Assembly: GCF_033898505.1 (NCBI RefSeq)
Contig: NZ_JAXAFK010000001.1
Location: forward strand, 1,426,001 to 1,490,000
Length of the DNA stretch: 64,000 bases
Direction of reading: 5' to 3'
Source of the DNA: Pectobacterium carotovorum
GTDB taxonomy: Bacteria > Pseudomonadota > Gammaproteobacteria > Enterobacterales > Enterobacteriaceae
Part shown: piece by piece, positions 10,212 through 19,616 of the stretch
How the letters are laid out: each line of letters opens with the position of its first letter
How positions within the stretch are numbered: position 1 is the stretch's first letter
The notes under the pieces: model-generated
The model's input: only the letters and a program-made list of their open reading frames with translations
Told to the model about the DNA's origin: nothing
The model's database searches: none
Made by a program: the position numbers and the translations under genes

Positions 10212-10446
10212 AATAGGAATTAAAACTCTTTTGATTCTAATCACGTCATTCACAGTGTTCATTGCTTTAACTGTGCTCCTTATTAGATTAGGTATCGCAT
10301 CTGTATTCTTTTTTAAGGATGGTTTTTTTTACTTTTCATGGCAGAACGGAGTTATTGACTCTGCTAGAAAAGGTCTATCGGGGGGGATTCCCTTAGGGGT
10401 AGGAATCTGGATTATGTCCCGGCTCAAAGCGAATAAAGATAAATAA
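10201..10446 (+). CDS. Candidate orphan immunity protein, two-TM membrane protein
   Basis: This 81-residue protein overlaps the orphan toxin stop by 11 bases, the coupling expected of a toxin-immunity pair. It has a strong hydrophobic segment at residues 8-34 and a second, weaker one at about 60-73, with a Lys/Arg-rich C-terminus. An inner-membrane immunity protein fits a pore-forming or membrane-disrupting partner. No family recognised; the role comes from position and topology. Confidence 0.6.
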   Translation: MANKIGIKTLLILITSFTVFIALTVLLIRLGIASVFFFKDGFFYFSWQNGVIDSARKGLSGGIPLGVGIWIMSRLKANKDK

Positions 10447-10458
10447 AATACATTCAAA

Positions 10459-10479
10459 GATCCCGGAACCACCGGGATC
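10459..10479 (+). terminator. Perfect 8-bp hairpin, possible terminator or junction scar
   Basis: GATCCCGG and CCGGGATC flank a five-base loop, just after the orphan immunity gene. No strong T tract follows on either strand, so termination is uncertain. Confidence 0.4.
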
Positions 10480-10493
10480 ATCATTCGTGGTGA

Positions 10494-10676
10494 TCAAAAC
10501 CTTAGTTCAGTCTCAATGACCAGTCTGCTGTGTTCAACAGTGATAGTGACCCGCGTATCGTACCCAAATCCCGCGGCTTCCAGCCAGTGGGCGGTAAGGT
10601 ACAGGCTGGGGCTGTAATAGCGCGTCATATCATTGCGGTCGGCGTGACGGCGGCTGACATAGCCAGACCCAAAGTA
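10494..10676 (-). pseudogene. SymE-like toxin gene fragment
   Basis: Read leftward, the last 60 codons match the SymE core: GYVSRRHADRN, YYSPSLYLTAHWLEAAGF, then TRVTITVEHSRLVI. E. coli SymE has YASRYPDYSRIPAITL.GQWLEAAGF..GT.V.VKV..G.IV. This copy has no frameshift but no recognisable SymE start. Upstream codons run into antisense cdiA sequence, and the usual ~40-residue C-terminal tail is absent. SymE is an SOS-induced type I toxin controlled by antisense RNA, often found near CDI and Rhs loci. A decayed sister copy lies at 8656-8803. Confidence 0.65.
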
Positions 10677-10905
10677 CTGCGACGGCACCCTGCTGCTGCG
10701 GGATACAGCGAAACAGGTGCAGGACATCACCACGCTGAGCCGTGACGTTGAGCACGCGAACAACGCGCTCAGTCCGATCTTTAACAAAGAGAAAGAGCAG
10801 AAACGCCTGAAACAGGCGCAGCTGATTGGTGAGATTGGCGCGCAGATGATGGATATCGTGCGCACGGAAGTACGGGCGTTGAAGTCATGTATAACGAGCT
10901 TTTAA
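10677..10905 (+). pseudogene. Orphan cdiA fragment 2, toxin lost
   Basis: The sequence matches cdiA from about 6684 to 6873 (GTLLLRDTAKQVQDI.TLSRDVEH region), then breaks into unrelated codons and stops at 10905, before the VENN motif. No toxin domain remains; the following gene is a lone immunity-like gene. It is probably the scar of a deletion within an orphan CT module. Confidence 0.7.
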
Positions 10906-10906
10906 A

Positions 10907-11182
10907 ATGACAAAATTGGTTGAAATAAAAGTCGTATTGAATGAGATGGCATTTTTATTAGCAGATTGCGACATGAATGACTGGTCGGGAATGTTGTTGC
11001 GACTGCGTGCTTACTTGGATGAGGATCGACAGGATGCGATTTATAGCATTCTTAATTTGTATGGCGGGATGGGATCGTTGAATGATCTCGTTTTATGTAA
11101 AAATGGGCAGATGCTGAAAGCAGAAAATGACACCTTTGCTGAATTGCGAACTCGCCTTTATATGTTAACCATGTCTCGCTAA
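10907..11182 (+). CDS. Orphan immunity-like protein
   Basis: This 91-residue soluble protein starts one base after the stop of cdiA fragment 2. The phrase LNLYGGMGSLNDLVL resembles a small family often found beside polymorphic toxins (DUF6966-like, from memory). Without a cognate toxin here it could protect against toxins delivered by sibling strains. The terminator at 11186 follows directly. Confidence 0.6.
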   Translation: MTKLVEIKVVLNEMAFLLADCDMNDWSGMLLRLRAYLDEDRQDAIYSILNLYGGMGSLNDLVLCKNGQMLKAENDTFAELRTRLYMLTMSR

Positions 11183-11185
11183 TAC

Positions 11186-11217
11186 AAAAAGCCCCGCCAA
11201 TTTGGCGGGGCTTTTTC
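11186..11217 (+). terminator. Strong bidirectional intrinsic terminator
   Basis: AAAAAGCCCCGCC, a short AATT loop, then GGCGGGGCTTTTT. A and T tracts flank the stem on both sides, so it can end both the rightward CDI region and the leftward sdaA transcript. Confidence 0.92.
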
Positions 11218-11255
11218 GTTAACGGTGGTAAAAATCGTAAGGTGATGAGAACGGA

Positions 11256-12620
11256 TTAATCACACTGTACTTTGATCGCCAGCCCGCCTCGTGAGGTTTC
11301 TCGGTATTTGGCGTTCATGTCTTTACCCGTTTCGTACATGGTTTCAATCACCTTATCCAGCGAAACGCGAGGTTCGCTGGTACGGCGGGTTGCCATGCGA
11401 GCAGCGTTAATCGCCTTAACGGAAGCAATGGCGTTACGTTCGATGCACGGAACCTGAACCTGACCAGCAACCGGATCGCAAGTTAAGCCCAGATTGTGTT
11501 CCATGCCGATCTCAGCGGCGACGCAAACCTGTTCCGGGCTGGCGCCCATCAGTTCTGCCAGCCCAGCGGCTGCCATTGAGCAGGCCACGCCGACTTCACC
11601 CTGACAGCCCACTTCGGCACCGGAGATGGACGCGTTCATTTTATACAGAATGCCAACCGCGCCTGCCGCGAGGAAATAACGGATATAAATGGTCGGGCTA
11701 ACCGGTTCGATAAAGTGGTCGTAATAAGCGAGAACGGCAGGGACGATGCCGCACGCGCCGTTTGTTGGCGCAGTCACCACTCGGCCACCTGCGGCGTTTT
11801 CTTCATTTACCGCCAGCGCGAACATATTAACCCAGTCCACCACGTTCATCGGGTCGTTGGAGAGCTTATCGGAAGACACTAGCATACGACGTAGCGCAGA
11901 TGCCCGACGTGGTACGCGCAGCGGGCCCGGCAACACGCCTTCGGTGTTCATACCGCGATCGATACAGGCACGCATGGTCTGCCAGATATCGGCAAAGTAC
12001 GCGTCAATATCCTGACGGCTGTGCAGCGCCAGCTCGTTACGCATCACCATCCCAGAAAGCGACAGGCCACTCTGTTTACAGTGCTCCAGCATCTCTTTGG
12101 CGGAATGGAATGTGTAAGGAACGGAGACGTCAGCAGCGCTGTCTTTGCCAAAATGCTCTTCATCAACGATAAAACCACCGCCGATGGAGTAATAGGTTTT
12201 GCTATAAATTTCTTTATTGCTGGCAAAGGCGGTGATGGTCATGCCGTTTTCGTGTAATGGCAGATTTTCACTGCGGAAAACCATGCCGCCTTCGCGTGGG
12301 AAATCGACTTCATGCTGCCCATTAGCCAGCAGCAGGCGTTCGCGTTGCTCAACATCGCGGATAAAGCCGGGGATGGCATCAATATCAACCGTATCCGGCA
12401 TGTTGCCCGCCAGACCCATAATGATGGCGATGTCGGTGTGGTGACCTTTACCCGTTAGCGACAACGAGCCATACACATCAACGGCAATACGCGTCGTCGC
12501 GGTCAGTAAATCCTGGTTGATCAATTCATCGACAAATTGCTTACCGGCTTTCATCGGTCCAACCGTATGAGAGCTAGAGGGGCCAATACCGATCTTAAAC
12601 ATGTCGAAAACGCTTATCAC
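11256..12620 (-). CDS. sdaA: L-serine ammonia-lyase (deaminase) I
   Basis: This 454-residue protein starts with ISVFDMFKIGIGPSSSHTVGPMKAG, the family hallmark, and matches E. coli SdaA in length. It converts L-serine to pyruvate and ammonia using an oxygen-sensitive 4Fe-4S cluster. Conserved cysteines appear in NGACGIVP, VGCQGEVGVAC, LTCDPVAGQVQVPC. Start chosen: GTG at 12620, preceded by AGGAG at correct spacing. It is transcribed leftward, as in E. coli where nudL and pabB lie upstream, and ends at the shared terminator at 11186. Confidence 0.96.
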   Translation of the reverse strand: MISVFDMFKIGIGPSSSHTVGPMKAGKQFVDELINQDLLTATTRIAVDVYGSLSLTGKGHHTDIAIIMGLAGNMPDTVDIDAIPGFIRDVEQRERLLLANGQHEVDFPREGGMVFRSENLPLHENGMTITAFASNKEIYSKTYYSIGGGFIVDEEHFGKDSAADVSVPYTFHSAKEMLEHCKQSGLSLSGMVMRNELALHSRQDIDAYFADIWQTMRACIDRGMNTEGVLPGPLRVPRRASALRRMLVSSDKLSNDPMNVVDWVNMFALAVNEENAAGGRVVTAPTNGACGIVPAVLAYYDHFIEPVSPTIYIRYFLAAGAVGILYKMNASISGAEVGCQGEVGVACSMAAAGLAELMGASPEQVCVAAEIGMEHNLGLTCDPVAGQVQVPCIERNAIASVKAINAARMATRRTSEPRVSLDKVIETMYETGKDMNAKYRETSRGGLAIKVQCD

Positions 12621-13015
12621 GCGAAACTCCTCAAAGGCTCAGGGCGGTATCCACCCTCTATTTTCCGATCGTCCGCGTCCGGTTCCTTCACCACAATCAG
12701 ATAGTTATGCTGCGAATTATCTGGTGTTTTCGGTTCTGGCGAGACATGACCTGAATTTTGGTGGATATATACCCAAAGATTAGAATAAAACTCGTCAAAT
12801 CGCGCTATTGTAGTGTGGAATATGTCGTGTGGCTTTCTTTTTCGCATGAAATAAACTTATGGCACTGCACAATTTAACTTATCTCAAATAGGCGCTAAGT
12901 CATTGTAAAATCTATCTCTGAATGATTTGTGAACGGGAAGTCCGCTTTTAAGTTAGGGATATTTAGTGAAGGAAAAAAAGTAGAAAACCCAAAGCCGCTG
13001 AATGCGGCCTTGAGT
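12621..13015. other. Intergenic region between nudL and sdaA; sdaA leader
   Basis: I see no gene in these 395 bases. Open frames here lack ribosome sites and family resemblance. On the minus strand, a seven-pair hairpin (AGGGTGG, ATA loop, CCGCCCT) lies at 12641-12657, about 20 bases before the sdaA start. The sdaA promoter is presumably in the AT-rich part (12780-12960), but I cannot place -10/-35 boxes confidently. Confidence 0.5.
12984..13010 (-). terminator. Probable intrinsic terminator of the pabB-nudL operon
   Basis: On the minus strand, GCCGC, an ATTCA loop and GCGGC are followed by TTTGGGTTTT, just after the nudL stop. Confidence 0.5.
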
Positions 13016-13609
13016 TTAGGGTCTGTCGGAAATCTGTAAGGCGAGCTGGTGGATGATGGCGGCCGTGAGCCCCCAGACAAACTGCTGCTGATACCAAGAG
13101 AGGTAAACCCGGTGGCGCTGCTGCTTGCGCTCGATATCCAACGGGTAATAACGCGTTAGCGCGAAAGCTTCGTCCAACGGCATTTCAAACAGCTCGGCGA
13201 CTTCGTCTTCATTGGGATGAAAGCGGGTCTGGGCGGCGATGAGCCCGACAACGGGTGTGACCTGAAAGCCGCTGACGCTGTCCAACGGCGGTAATACGCC
13301 CAATACCTGAACGTTTTCTGGCGGGATAGCCACTTCTTCCTGTGCTTCACGCAGCGCCGTTTCGATGAGCGAACGATCCTCTTTGTCTGCCGCCCCGCCG
13401 GGGAATGCCACTTGCCCGGCATGCTTACGCAGATCGGCAGAGCGTCGAGTCAACAAGAGTGTTGGCGTAGGATGGCAAATAATCGGCACCAGAACCGCGG
13501 CCTGACGCTGCTGGTGCACAGGCCGCAACGATGGTGGAAGCTGTAACTGAAAGCGCGTAATAAAGTCGTTCAGCGCAAAAGCCGTTGGTGGCAAGACGAT
13601 CTCACTCAT
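13016..13609 (-). CDS. nudL: NudL, Nudix hydrolase (probable CoA pyrophosphatase)
   Basis: This 197-residue protein carries the Nudix box at about residues 71-93 ([10 protein letters not shown]...REAQEEVAI; consensus GX5EX7REUXEEXGU). The family cleaves CoA and related dinucleoside pyrophosphates with Mg or Mn ions. The ATG overlaps the pabB stop (ATGA), so the two genes are translationally coupled, as in E. coli where yeaB/nudL follows pabB and precedes sdaA. Confidence 0.93.
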   Translation of the reverse strand: MSEIVLPPTAFALNDFITRFQLQLPPSLRPVHQQRQAAVLVPIICHPTPTLLLTRRSADLRKHAGQVAFPGGAADKEDRSLIETALREAQEEVAIPPENVQVLGVLPPLDSVSGFQVTPVVGLIAAQTRFHPNEDEVAELFEMPLDEAFALTRYYPLDIERKQQRHRVYLSWYQQQFVWGLTAAIIHQLALQISDRP

Positions 13610-15033
13610 TTATTCGGTACCTGAATTGTCTGGGAACCGGACAGCAGGGGAAGGATACGGCCCACTTTATCAAACGTTTCCTGATATTCCGCCTGTTCCT
13701 GACTGTCAGCAACGATGCCGCCGCCCGCCCAGCAGTAAATTCTGCCGCGTTCGGTTAATAACGTCCTGATGGTGATATTGGTGTCCATGGTGCCGCACAG
13801 GCTGATATAGCCGATGCTGCCGCAGTAAGCATTACGGCGCTGAGGTTCCAGCTCTTCAATGATCTGCATGGCGCGGATTTTGGGGGCACCGGTAATTGAT
13901 CCGCCGGGGAAACAGGCGCGTAGCAGCGTGGTGGCGGGGCAATCATCCGGTAGCCGTGCTTCAATCGTACTGACCAGATGGTGCACTGCAGGAAACGGTT
14001 CGACGACGAACAGTTCTGGTACGCGGACGCTGCCCGGCACCGCGACGCGGCCAATATCGTTACGCAGGAGATCGACAATCATCAGGTTTTCTGAACGATC
14101 TTTCTCTGAATCAGCCAGCCGGGCAGCCTGCTGTTTATCAGCCTCCGGGTCTGCGAGACGTGGCAGTGTGCCTTTAATTGGACGCGTTTGAATACGGCGA
14201 TCTTCCAGCCAGAGGAAACGTTCCGGTGATACGCTGATGACGGTATTTTCTGGTAGACGCAGAAAGGCCGAAAAGGGCGCTTTATTTCCCGCGGACAGCC
14301 GTAAAAACGCCTGCCATTCATCGCCATGGTAAGACGCAGAAAAACGCTGCGCCAGATTAACCTGATAACAGTCTCCCGCCAGAAGGTAGTCCTGTATTGC
14401 GCGGAATTTTTCGCCGTACGCCTCGCGTGACATATTCGGCTGCCAGGCGTCAGTGAGGCTGAAATCGTCTTTCGGGGCGCTAATAGGCGGATTGGCTAAC
14501 CAGTCGAGCCGCGCCTGAAGGGAATGATGTGCGATCAGCGTTAACGTCTGTCGCTGGTGATCGGCAACCAGTGCCCAGTCGTATAAACCGACTGCCATAT
14601 CCGGCAGGTCGATGTCTCGTTCAGCCTGAGTAGGCAGCGCTTCAACCTGACGTCCCAAATCATAGCCGAACAGGCCAAGTGCGCCCCCTTGAAAAGGGAA
14701 ATCAGGGTGTGCTTCTGTGGATAATACCAGAGTATCGAGCTGCTGTTGCAGCAGAGTAAAGGGATCGCCTTCTACGGCGCTAGTTACACTGTCACGTGTT
14801 ATTTCTGTCCTGTTTCCCCGCGTAGACAGCGTGACTCGCGGGTCAGCGACCATGATATCGAAGCGATTGTGCGGATGATCGGCAAACCCGGAATGCAGCA
14901 ACATCGCCCATGGCTGTTGGGAAAAAGGCGCAAAGCGATCGAGCAGCACAGTCGGATAGTAAGGCAGCGAGTGATAGCGAGCGGTGGCCGAATCGCTGGT
15001 GTTGGTTACATGGGTCGTATTGGCGGCAGTCAT
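13606..15033 (-). CDS. pabB: Aminodeoxychorismate synthase component I
   Basis: With PabA (not in the window), this enzyme turns chorismate and glutamine into 4-amino-4-deoxychorismate for folate synthesis. Visible signatures: [15 protein letters not shown] near the N-terminus, PIKGTLPR, and the chorismate-binding [23 protein letters not shown] block. I chose ATG at 15033 (475 residues, close to the ~453 of E. coli). An upstream ATG at 15138 would add 35 unrelated residues and run toward divergent yoaH. The stop overlaps the nudL start. Confidence 0.95.
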   Translation of the reverse strand: MTAANTTHVTNTSDSATARYHSLPYYPTVLLDRFAPFSQQPWAMLLHSGFADHPHNRFDIMVADPRVTLSTRGNRTEITRDSVTSAVEGDPFTLLQQQLDTLVLSTEAHPDFPFQGGALGLFGYDLGRQVEALPTQAERDIDLPDMAVGLYDWALVADHQRQTLTLIAHHSLQARLDWLANPPISAPKDDFSLTDAWQPNMSREAYGEKFRAIQDYLLAGDCYQVNLAQRFSASYHGDEWQAFLRLSAGNKAPFSAFLRLPENTVISVSPERFLWLEDRRIQTRPIKGTLPRLADPEADKQQAARLADSEKDRSENLMIVDLLRNDIGRVAVPGSVRVPELFVVEPFPAVHHLVSTIEARLPDDCPATTLLRACFPGGSITGAPKIRAMQIIEELEPQRRNAYCGSIGYISLCGTMDTNITIRTLLTERGRIYCWAGGGIVADSQEQAEYQETFDKVGRILPLLSGSQTIQVPNK

Positions 15034-15176
15034 GTTCTTCGTGTTGTGTCTACAGTGTGGTTGTGTTGATCGCGTGTCGATTTCACTGACCACAGCGTAC
15101 CACAAAGCAGAAATGCTGGTGTATGCCGAAGCGAGCATGCGATGATACGTGCGAATTTACCAACCAGGAAATTATC

Positions 15177-15416
15177 ATGATTGCAGGTATGCCCGCGCTG
15201 ACGCACAAGCAGCAGCAAGATGCCGTAGAGCGTATTCAGGAACTCATGTCTGAGGGCATGAGCAGCGGCCAGGCGATAGCACAGGTTGCCGCGGAGATCC
15301 GTCAGAATCATCAGGGTGACAACGTCGCGGTGATGTTTGACGAAGATGATGACGCATTTAATGACAGTGACGAAGAACACCATTTTGACGATGGTGAAGA
15401 GGAAGACGAGCAGTAA
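15177..15416 (+). CDS. yoaH: YoaH, UPF0181 family small protein
   Basis: The N-terminal 59 residues match E. coli YoaH ([29 protein letters not shown]). The C-terminus is extended by about 20 very acidic residues (DEDDDAF...EEEDEQ). ATG at 15177 was chosen over 15123 because it matches the family start and has AGGAA seven bases upstream. Divergent from pabB. Function unknown. Confidence 0.9.
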   Translation: MIAGMPALTHKQQQDAVERIQELMSEGMSSGQAIAQVAAEIRQNHQGDNVAVMFDEDDDAFNDSDEEHHFDDGEEEDEQ

Positions 15417-15457
15417 CGTCCATCCTCTTCGTTAGGAGATGAAAAAGGGATATACGG

Positions 15458-15802
15458 TTATATTGCCGCAATCGCTTTTATTTCGACTTTAAATTTCGGA
15501 TGCATCAACTTAGCCTGTACGGTGCAGCGTACGGGCGCGCTGCCCGCCACGACCCAGGCATCCCACGCGGCGTTCATCGCGGCAAAATCATCCGCGTCGG
15601 CGAGAAAAATCGTCACGTCCAACAGCTTACTCTTATCCGTTCCCGCCTGTTGCAGTATCGCATCTAACGCGCCCAGCGCGTTTTCCGTTTGCGCCTGTGC
15701 GTCGTCATCCAGATTTTCCGGCACGCTAGTGTAATAGAGCGTGTTGTTATGGATGACGGCGTCTGACCAGCGGGCTTCAGGATTAATTCGTGTGATCGCC
15801 AT
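15458..15802 (-). CDS. yoaB: RidA/YjgF family protein (YoaB-like)
   Basis: 114 residues, the same length as E. coli YoaB, with ARWSDAVIHNNTLYYTSVPENL, DVTIFLADADDF and APVRCTVQAKLMHPKFKVEI. RidA-family trimers hydrolyse reactive enamine/imine intermediates from amino acid metabolism; the Arg in PVRCTVQA sits in the conserved active-site region. The exact YoaB substrate is not established. The MAITR start at 15802 fits the family better than the longer frame starting at 15853. Confidence 0.9.
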   Translation of the reverse strand: MAITRINPEARWSDAVIHNNTLYYTSVPENLDDDAQAQTENALGALDAILQQAGTDKSKLLDVTIFLADADDFAAMNAAWDAWVVAGSAPVRCTVQAKLMHPKFKVEIKAIAAI

Positions 15803-16027
15803 GAGGTGGGGTTTCTCCATTGTGGGGATAATTAAAATAGTGACATCAATCAATACCAGCCGCCAAGCCTAACACAGCAGGTTGCGGCACGCTTTCCTGA
15901 TTTAAGGTGGTAGCGTCGGATGACTCTTGGCATAATCAGCGCGATATTTTTTGCCGTGGCCTGAAACGGTTAGTGGCGGCAGACTATGTTTTCCTAACTA
16001 TGTTTTCCTATGAGAAAGAGAGCAGGC

Positions 16028-17947
16028 GTGACGAACGATCGGGTAATCGATGATTTTGCTAATGACGGCGCGCTGGCGAAAGCGATCACGGGCTTCAAAC
16101 CGCGTGAACCACAGCGGCAGATGGCGCAGGCGGTAACGCGTGCCATCGACGCTAAAACGGCACTGGTGGTGGAAGCGGGAACCGGAACCGGTAAAACCTA
16201 TGCCTACCTTGCACCTGCCTTGCGTGCCGATAAAAAAGTCATCATCTCGACAGGCTCGAAAGCGTTACAGGATCAGCTCTATAGCCGCGACTTACCGACG
16301 ATTGCGCAGGCGCTGAAGTACAAAGGCAAACTCGCACTGCTGAAAGGCCGTTCGAACTATCTCTGTCTGGAACGGCTCGAACAGCAGTCGCTGGGCGGCG
16401 GTGATTTACCCGCCGAAACGCTGAGCGAACTGGTCAGGCTGCGCGGTTGGTCGTCGGAAACGACGGAAGGCGATGTCACGACCTGTTCAGGCGTCGCGGA
16501 AGACAGCGCGATCTGGCCGTTAGTGACCAGCACCAACGATAACTGCCTGGGCAGCGACTGCCCGCACTATAAAGAGTGCTTTGTGGTGAAGGCGCGGCGT
16601 AAGGCGATGGATGCTGATATCGTGGTGGTTAACCACCATCTTTATCTGGCGGATATGGTGGTCAAGGAGACTGGTTTTGCCGAGCTGATCCCAGAAAGCG
16701 ATGTCGTGATTTTCGATGAAGCCCACCAGATTCCTGACATCGCCAGCCAGTACTTCGGTCAGCAATTGTCCAGCCGTCAACTGCTGGATCTGGCGAAAGA
16801 CATCATCATTGCTTACCGCACCGAAGTGCGCGATGCCTCTCAACTGCAAAAAAGTGCCGACCGCCTGACGCAAAGTACGCAGGATTTTCGGCTGGCGCTG
16901 GGCGACCCAGGGTTTCGCGGGAACCTGCGCGATGTGCTCGAACAGCCGTCGCTTCAGCGCGCGCTCGTGCTGCTGGATGATGCATTGGAGCTGTGTTACG
17001 ACGTCGCGAAACTGTCGCTTGGCCGCTCTGCGCTACTGGATGCCGCCTTTGAGCGTGCCACGCTTTATCGCAACCGCCTGAAGCGGTTAAAAGAGGTACA
17101 GCAGCCGGGCTATAGCTACTGGTACGAATGTAATTCGCGCCATTTCGTGTTAGCGCTGACGCCGCTGTCCGTCGCCGATCGTTTTCGCGAATTGATGAAG
17201 GACAAGCCTGCTGCCTGGGTATTTACCTCCGCTACCCTGTCTGTTAACGATCAACTCTTCCACTTCACCGATAGGCTGGGGTTGGATAACGCGAACACGC
17301 TCCTGTTGCCCAGCCCGTTTGATTATGCCAATCAGGCGCTGCTCTGCGTTCCCCGCCATTTGCCGGAAACCAATCGTCCCGGTGCGGCGAAAAGGCTGGC
17401 GACGATGCTGCAACCGTTGATTGAAGCGAATCAGGGACGCTGCTTTATGCTGTGTACCTCGCATCAGATGATGCGCGATTTGGCCGCTGAGTTCCGCGCC
17501 ATGCTGACGCTACCGGTGCTGCTACAGGGGGAGACCGGCAAGGCGCAGCTGCTGTCACAGTTTGTGTCGGCGGGCAATGCTTTACTGGTGGCGACCAGCA
17601 GCTTCTGGGAAGGCGTGGATGTGCGTGGCGATACGCTTTCCTGCGTCATTATCGATAAACTGCCGTTTACTTCGCCGGACGACCCGCTGCTGAAGGCGCG
17701 TATCGAAGACTGTCGGCTGCGCGGCGGTGAGCCTTTTGACGATGTACAGGTTCCCGATGCGGTAATTACCCTGAAGCAAGGCGTGGGTCGCCTCATCCGT
17801 GACGTTGAAGATCGCGGTGTGATTGTGATTTGCGATAATCGACTGGTGATGCGTCCGTATGGTGCCGTGTTCCTTAACAGCCTGCCGCCAACGCCGCGGA
17901 CCCGAGATATTGGGCAGGCGATTAATTTCCTGACGCGTAACACATAA
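16028..17947 (+). CDS. yoaA: YoaA, DinG/XPD-family ATP-dependent DNA helicase
   Basis: A 639-residue superfamily 2 iron-sulfur helicase. Visible: Walker A VEAGTGTGKT at about residues 48-57, an Fe-S cysteine group (TTCSGV, NCLGSDCPHYKECF), DEAH box in VIFDEAHQIPD, motif III FTSATLS, and motif VI GVGRLIRD. E. coli YoaA works with the polymerase III chi subunit in repair of replication-blocking damage. GTG at 16028 has AGAGAG upstream and matches the family N-terminus; ATG at 16010 in the same frame adds six residues but has no ribosome site. Confidence 0.93.
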   Translation: MTNDRVIDDFANDGALAKAITGFKPREPQRQMAQAVTRAIDAKTALVVEAGTGTGKTYAYLAPALRADKKVIISTGSKALQDQLYSRDLPTIAQALKYKGKLALLKGRSNYLCLERLEQQSLGGGDLPAETLSELVRLRGWSSETTEGDVTTCSGVAEDSAIWPLVTSTNDNCLGSDCPHYKECFVVKARRKAMDADIVVVNHHLYLADMVVKETGFAELIPESDVVIFDEAHQIPDIASQYFGQQLSSRQLLDLAKDIIIAYRTEVRDASQLQKSADRLTQSTQDFRLALGDPGFRGNLRDVLEQPSLQRALVLLDDALELCYDVAKLSLGRSALLDAAFERATLYRNRLKRLKEVQQPGYSYWYECNSRHFVLALTPLSVADRFRELMKDKPAAWVFTSATLSVNDQLFHFTDRLGLDNANTLLLPSPFDYANQALLCVPRHLPETNRPGAAKRLATMLQPLIEANQGRCFMLCTSHQMMRDLAAEFRAMLTLPVLLQGETGKAQLLSQFVSAGNALLVATSSFWEGVDVRGDTLSCVIIDKLPFTSPDDPLLKARIEDCRLRGGEPFDDVQVPDAVITLKQGVGRLIRDVEDRGVIVICDNRLVMRPYGAVFLNSLPPTPRTRDIGQAINFLTRNT

Positions 17948-18062
17948 TTCCCAACTGGCGATTGCTGCATGGCCTGACCGATGGCGGGAAGGGCTGCGGC
18001 ACGACAGGGGCTTATGCTATGATACGGGTTGTTAAGATTTATTTATCCTGCCTGAGGTTGGC

Positions 18063-18764
18063 ATGTCTACGCGAATTCTAGCGCTTGATACCGCAACGGA
18101 AGCCTGTTCCGTCGCACTCTGGAATGAAGGCGAAATTCATTCTCTGTTCGAAATTTGTCCCCGTGAGCACACACAACGTATTCTGCCGATGGTTCAGCAG
18201 GTACTGGCCGACAGCGGCCTGACGCTTAACGATCTTGATGCGCTGGCCTTTGGTCAGGGGCCGGGAAGTTTTACCGGGGTGCGGATTGGCATCGGCATTG
18301 CGCAAGGGCTGGCGCTGGGGGCGGATTTACCGATGCTCGGTATATCGTCACTGGCGACGATGGCGCAGGGCGCTTTCCGCCTGACGCAGGCGACGCAAGT
18401 GCTGGCGGCCATTGATGCGCGAATGGGTGAAGTATACTGGGGCTGCTATCAGCGCGATGCTGACGGTAGCTGGCAGGGCGAATCCGAGGAAGCCGTATTG
18501 AAACCTGAACAGGTGCGGGCGTTAACTGTCGCGCTGTCAGGCGAATGGGCCACGGTAGGAACCGGATGGGAAACCTATCCTGAACTGGTCAGCCATGCCT
18601 CGCTGGTGTTAGCGAAGGGCAATGTGCTACTGCCGCAGGCGCAGGACATGTTGCCGCTGGCCTGTCAGCTATGGCAGGCAGGAAAAGCGGTCAGCGTTGA
18701 GAATGCGCAACCGCGCTATCTGCGCAATGAAGTGACCTGGAAAAAACTCCCCGGTCGCGAATAA
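18063..18764 (+). CDS. tsaB: TsaB, tRNA t6A37 threonylcarbamoyladenosine biosynthesis protein
   Basis: A 233-residue inactive paralogue of TsaD (ASKHA fold), starting [17 protein letters not shown] with the conserved [17 protein letters not shown] block. TsaB dimerises with TsaD and works with TsaE and TsaC to make t6A at position 37 of ANN-decoding tRNAs; essential in E. coli. TGAGG lies six bases upstream of the ATG. The next gene encodes an Slp-family lipoprotein, as in E. coli (yeaZ-yeaY). Confidence 0.95.
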   Translation: MSTRILALDTATEACSVALWNEGEIHSLFEICPREHTQRILPMVQQVLADSGLTLNDLDALAFGQGPGSFTGVRIGIGIAQGLALGADLPMLGISSLATMAQGAFRLTQATQVLAAIDARMGEVYWGCYQRDADGSWQGESEEAVLKPEQVRALTVALSGEWATVGTGWETYPELVSHASLVLAKGNVLLPQAQDMLPLACQLWQAGKAVSVENAQPRYLRNEVTWKKLPGRE

Positions 18765-18862
18765 TTAGAGTGCACATTCGGTGTGAAGTATAACGGGGAT
18801 AAACAGCAACTTATTCGATGCTGAGCAGTCTAACTATCAGATATCTGAAGAGGGGTTGTGCC

Positions 18863-19507
18863 ATGTTTGTACCAATGAAGAGCGCACAGATGAAAGGTAT
18901 GCGGATAAAAATTCTGCATCTGAATCAGAAAAAAGCCCGCCTCTGTCTGGTGGCGGCGACAGCGCTGCTGCTTTCAGGCTGTGTCACGATACCAGATGTC
19001 ATTAAAGGCACGTCGCCAACGCCGCAGGACGATCTGGTGCGGGTAATGAATGCGCCGCAGATTTATGTCGGTCAAGAATCTCGCTTTGGCGGTCGGGTGG
19101 TCAGCATCCGCAATGAGGCGAATAAAACGCGTCTGGAAATTGCCAGCATGCCGCTGGATAGCGGCGCGAAACCGCGGTTGGATATGCCATCAGAAGGGCG
19201 TTTTATTGCCTATGTGAATCGCTTTCTGGAGCCCGTCGATTTTAAAGACCAATTGGTCACCGTTGTCGGGCCGATTGTCGGTACCGAACAGGGCGCTATC
19301 GGTGATAAACCTTATCGCTACGTTGTGATCGACGCACAAGGCTACAAACGTTGGAATGTCGTTCAGCGCCTGATGATGCCACCCGGCGGCTATGGTTATG
19401 GCCCATGGGGATGGCGTGCGGGTTACGGCTATGGCTGGGGCCCCGGATGGGGATTTGACGGCGGTTGGCCTGGTCCGGCACGGATTGAGAATGTCGTGAC
19501 AGAATAA
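18863..19507 (+). CDS. Slp/YeaY family outer-membrane lipoprotein
   Basis: A lipoprotein signal is followed by lipobox LLLSGC, then [22 protein letters not shown], the Slp-family signature (E. coli YeaY is 193 residues). The C-terminus is rich in Gly, Tyr and Trp. ATG at 18863 was chosen for GAGGGG upstream; a further ATG at 18899 would give a shorter, more typical signal peptide. Slp proteins are outer-membrane lipoproteins linked to starvation or stress; the precise role is unknown. Confidence 0.88.
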   Translation: MFVPMKSAQMKGMRIKILHLNQKKARLCLVAATALLLSGCVTIPDVIKGTSPTPQDDLVRVMNAPQIYVGQESRFGGRVVSIRNEANKTRLEIASMPLDSGAKPRLDMPSEGRFIAYVNRFLEPVDFKDQLVTVVGPIVGTEQGAIGDKPYRYVVIDAQGYKRWNVVQRLMMPPGGYGYGPWGWRAGYGYGWGPGWGFDGGWPGPARIENVVTE

Positions 19508-19531
19508 AATTATTTTGTTTGGAGTGAAGAG

Positions 19532-19562
19532 ATCAGGCGACGCAGGTTGCCTGATTTTTTTT
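19532..19562 (+). terminator. Intrinsic terminator after the slp-family gene
   Basis: ATCAGGC and GCCTGAT flank a ten-base loop and are followed by eight T. Confidence 0.9.
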
Positions 19563-19616
19563 GAATAAAGAATAAATTAGTGATCGCTCTCGCAACCTTA
19601 ACATTGTTTGTTAGCT

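Noticed and set aside
12617..12847. 76-residue minus-strand frame upstream of sdaA
   Set aside because: Runs into the sdaA ribosome site, has no recognisable protein and no start signal; treated as leader sequence. A riboswitch was considered but no known aptamer core is visible.
15030..15138. N-terminal extension of pabB to ATG 15138
   Set aside because: Extra residues are not protein-like for the family and would extend toward divergent yoaH; MTAAN at 15033 gives the family length.
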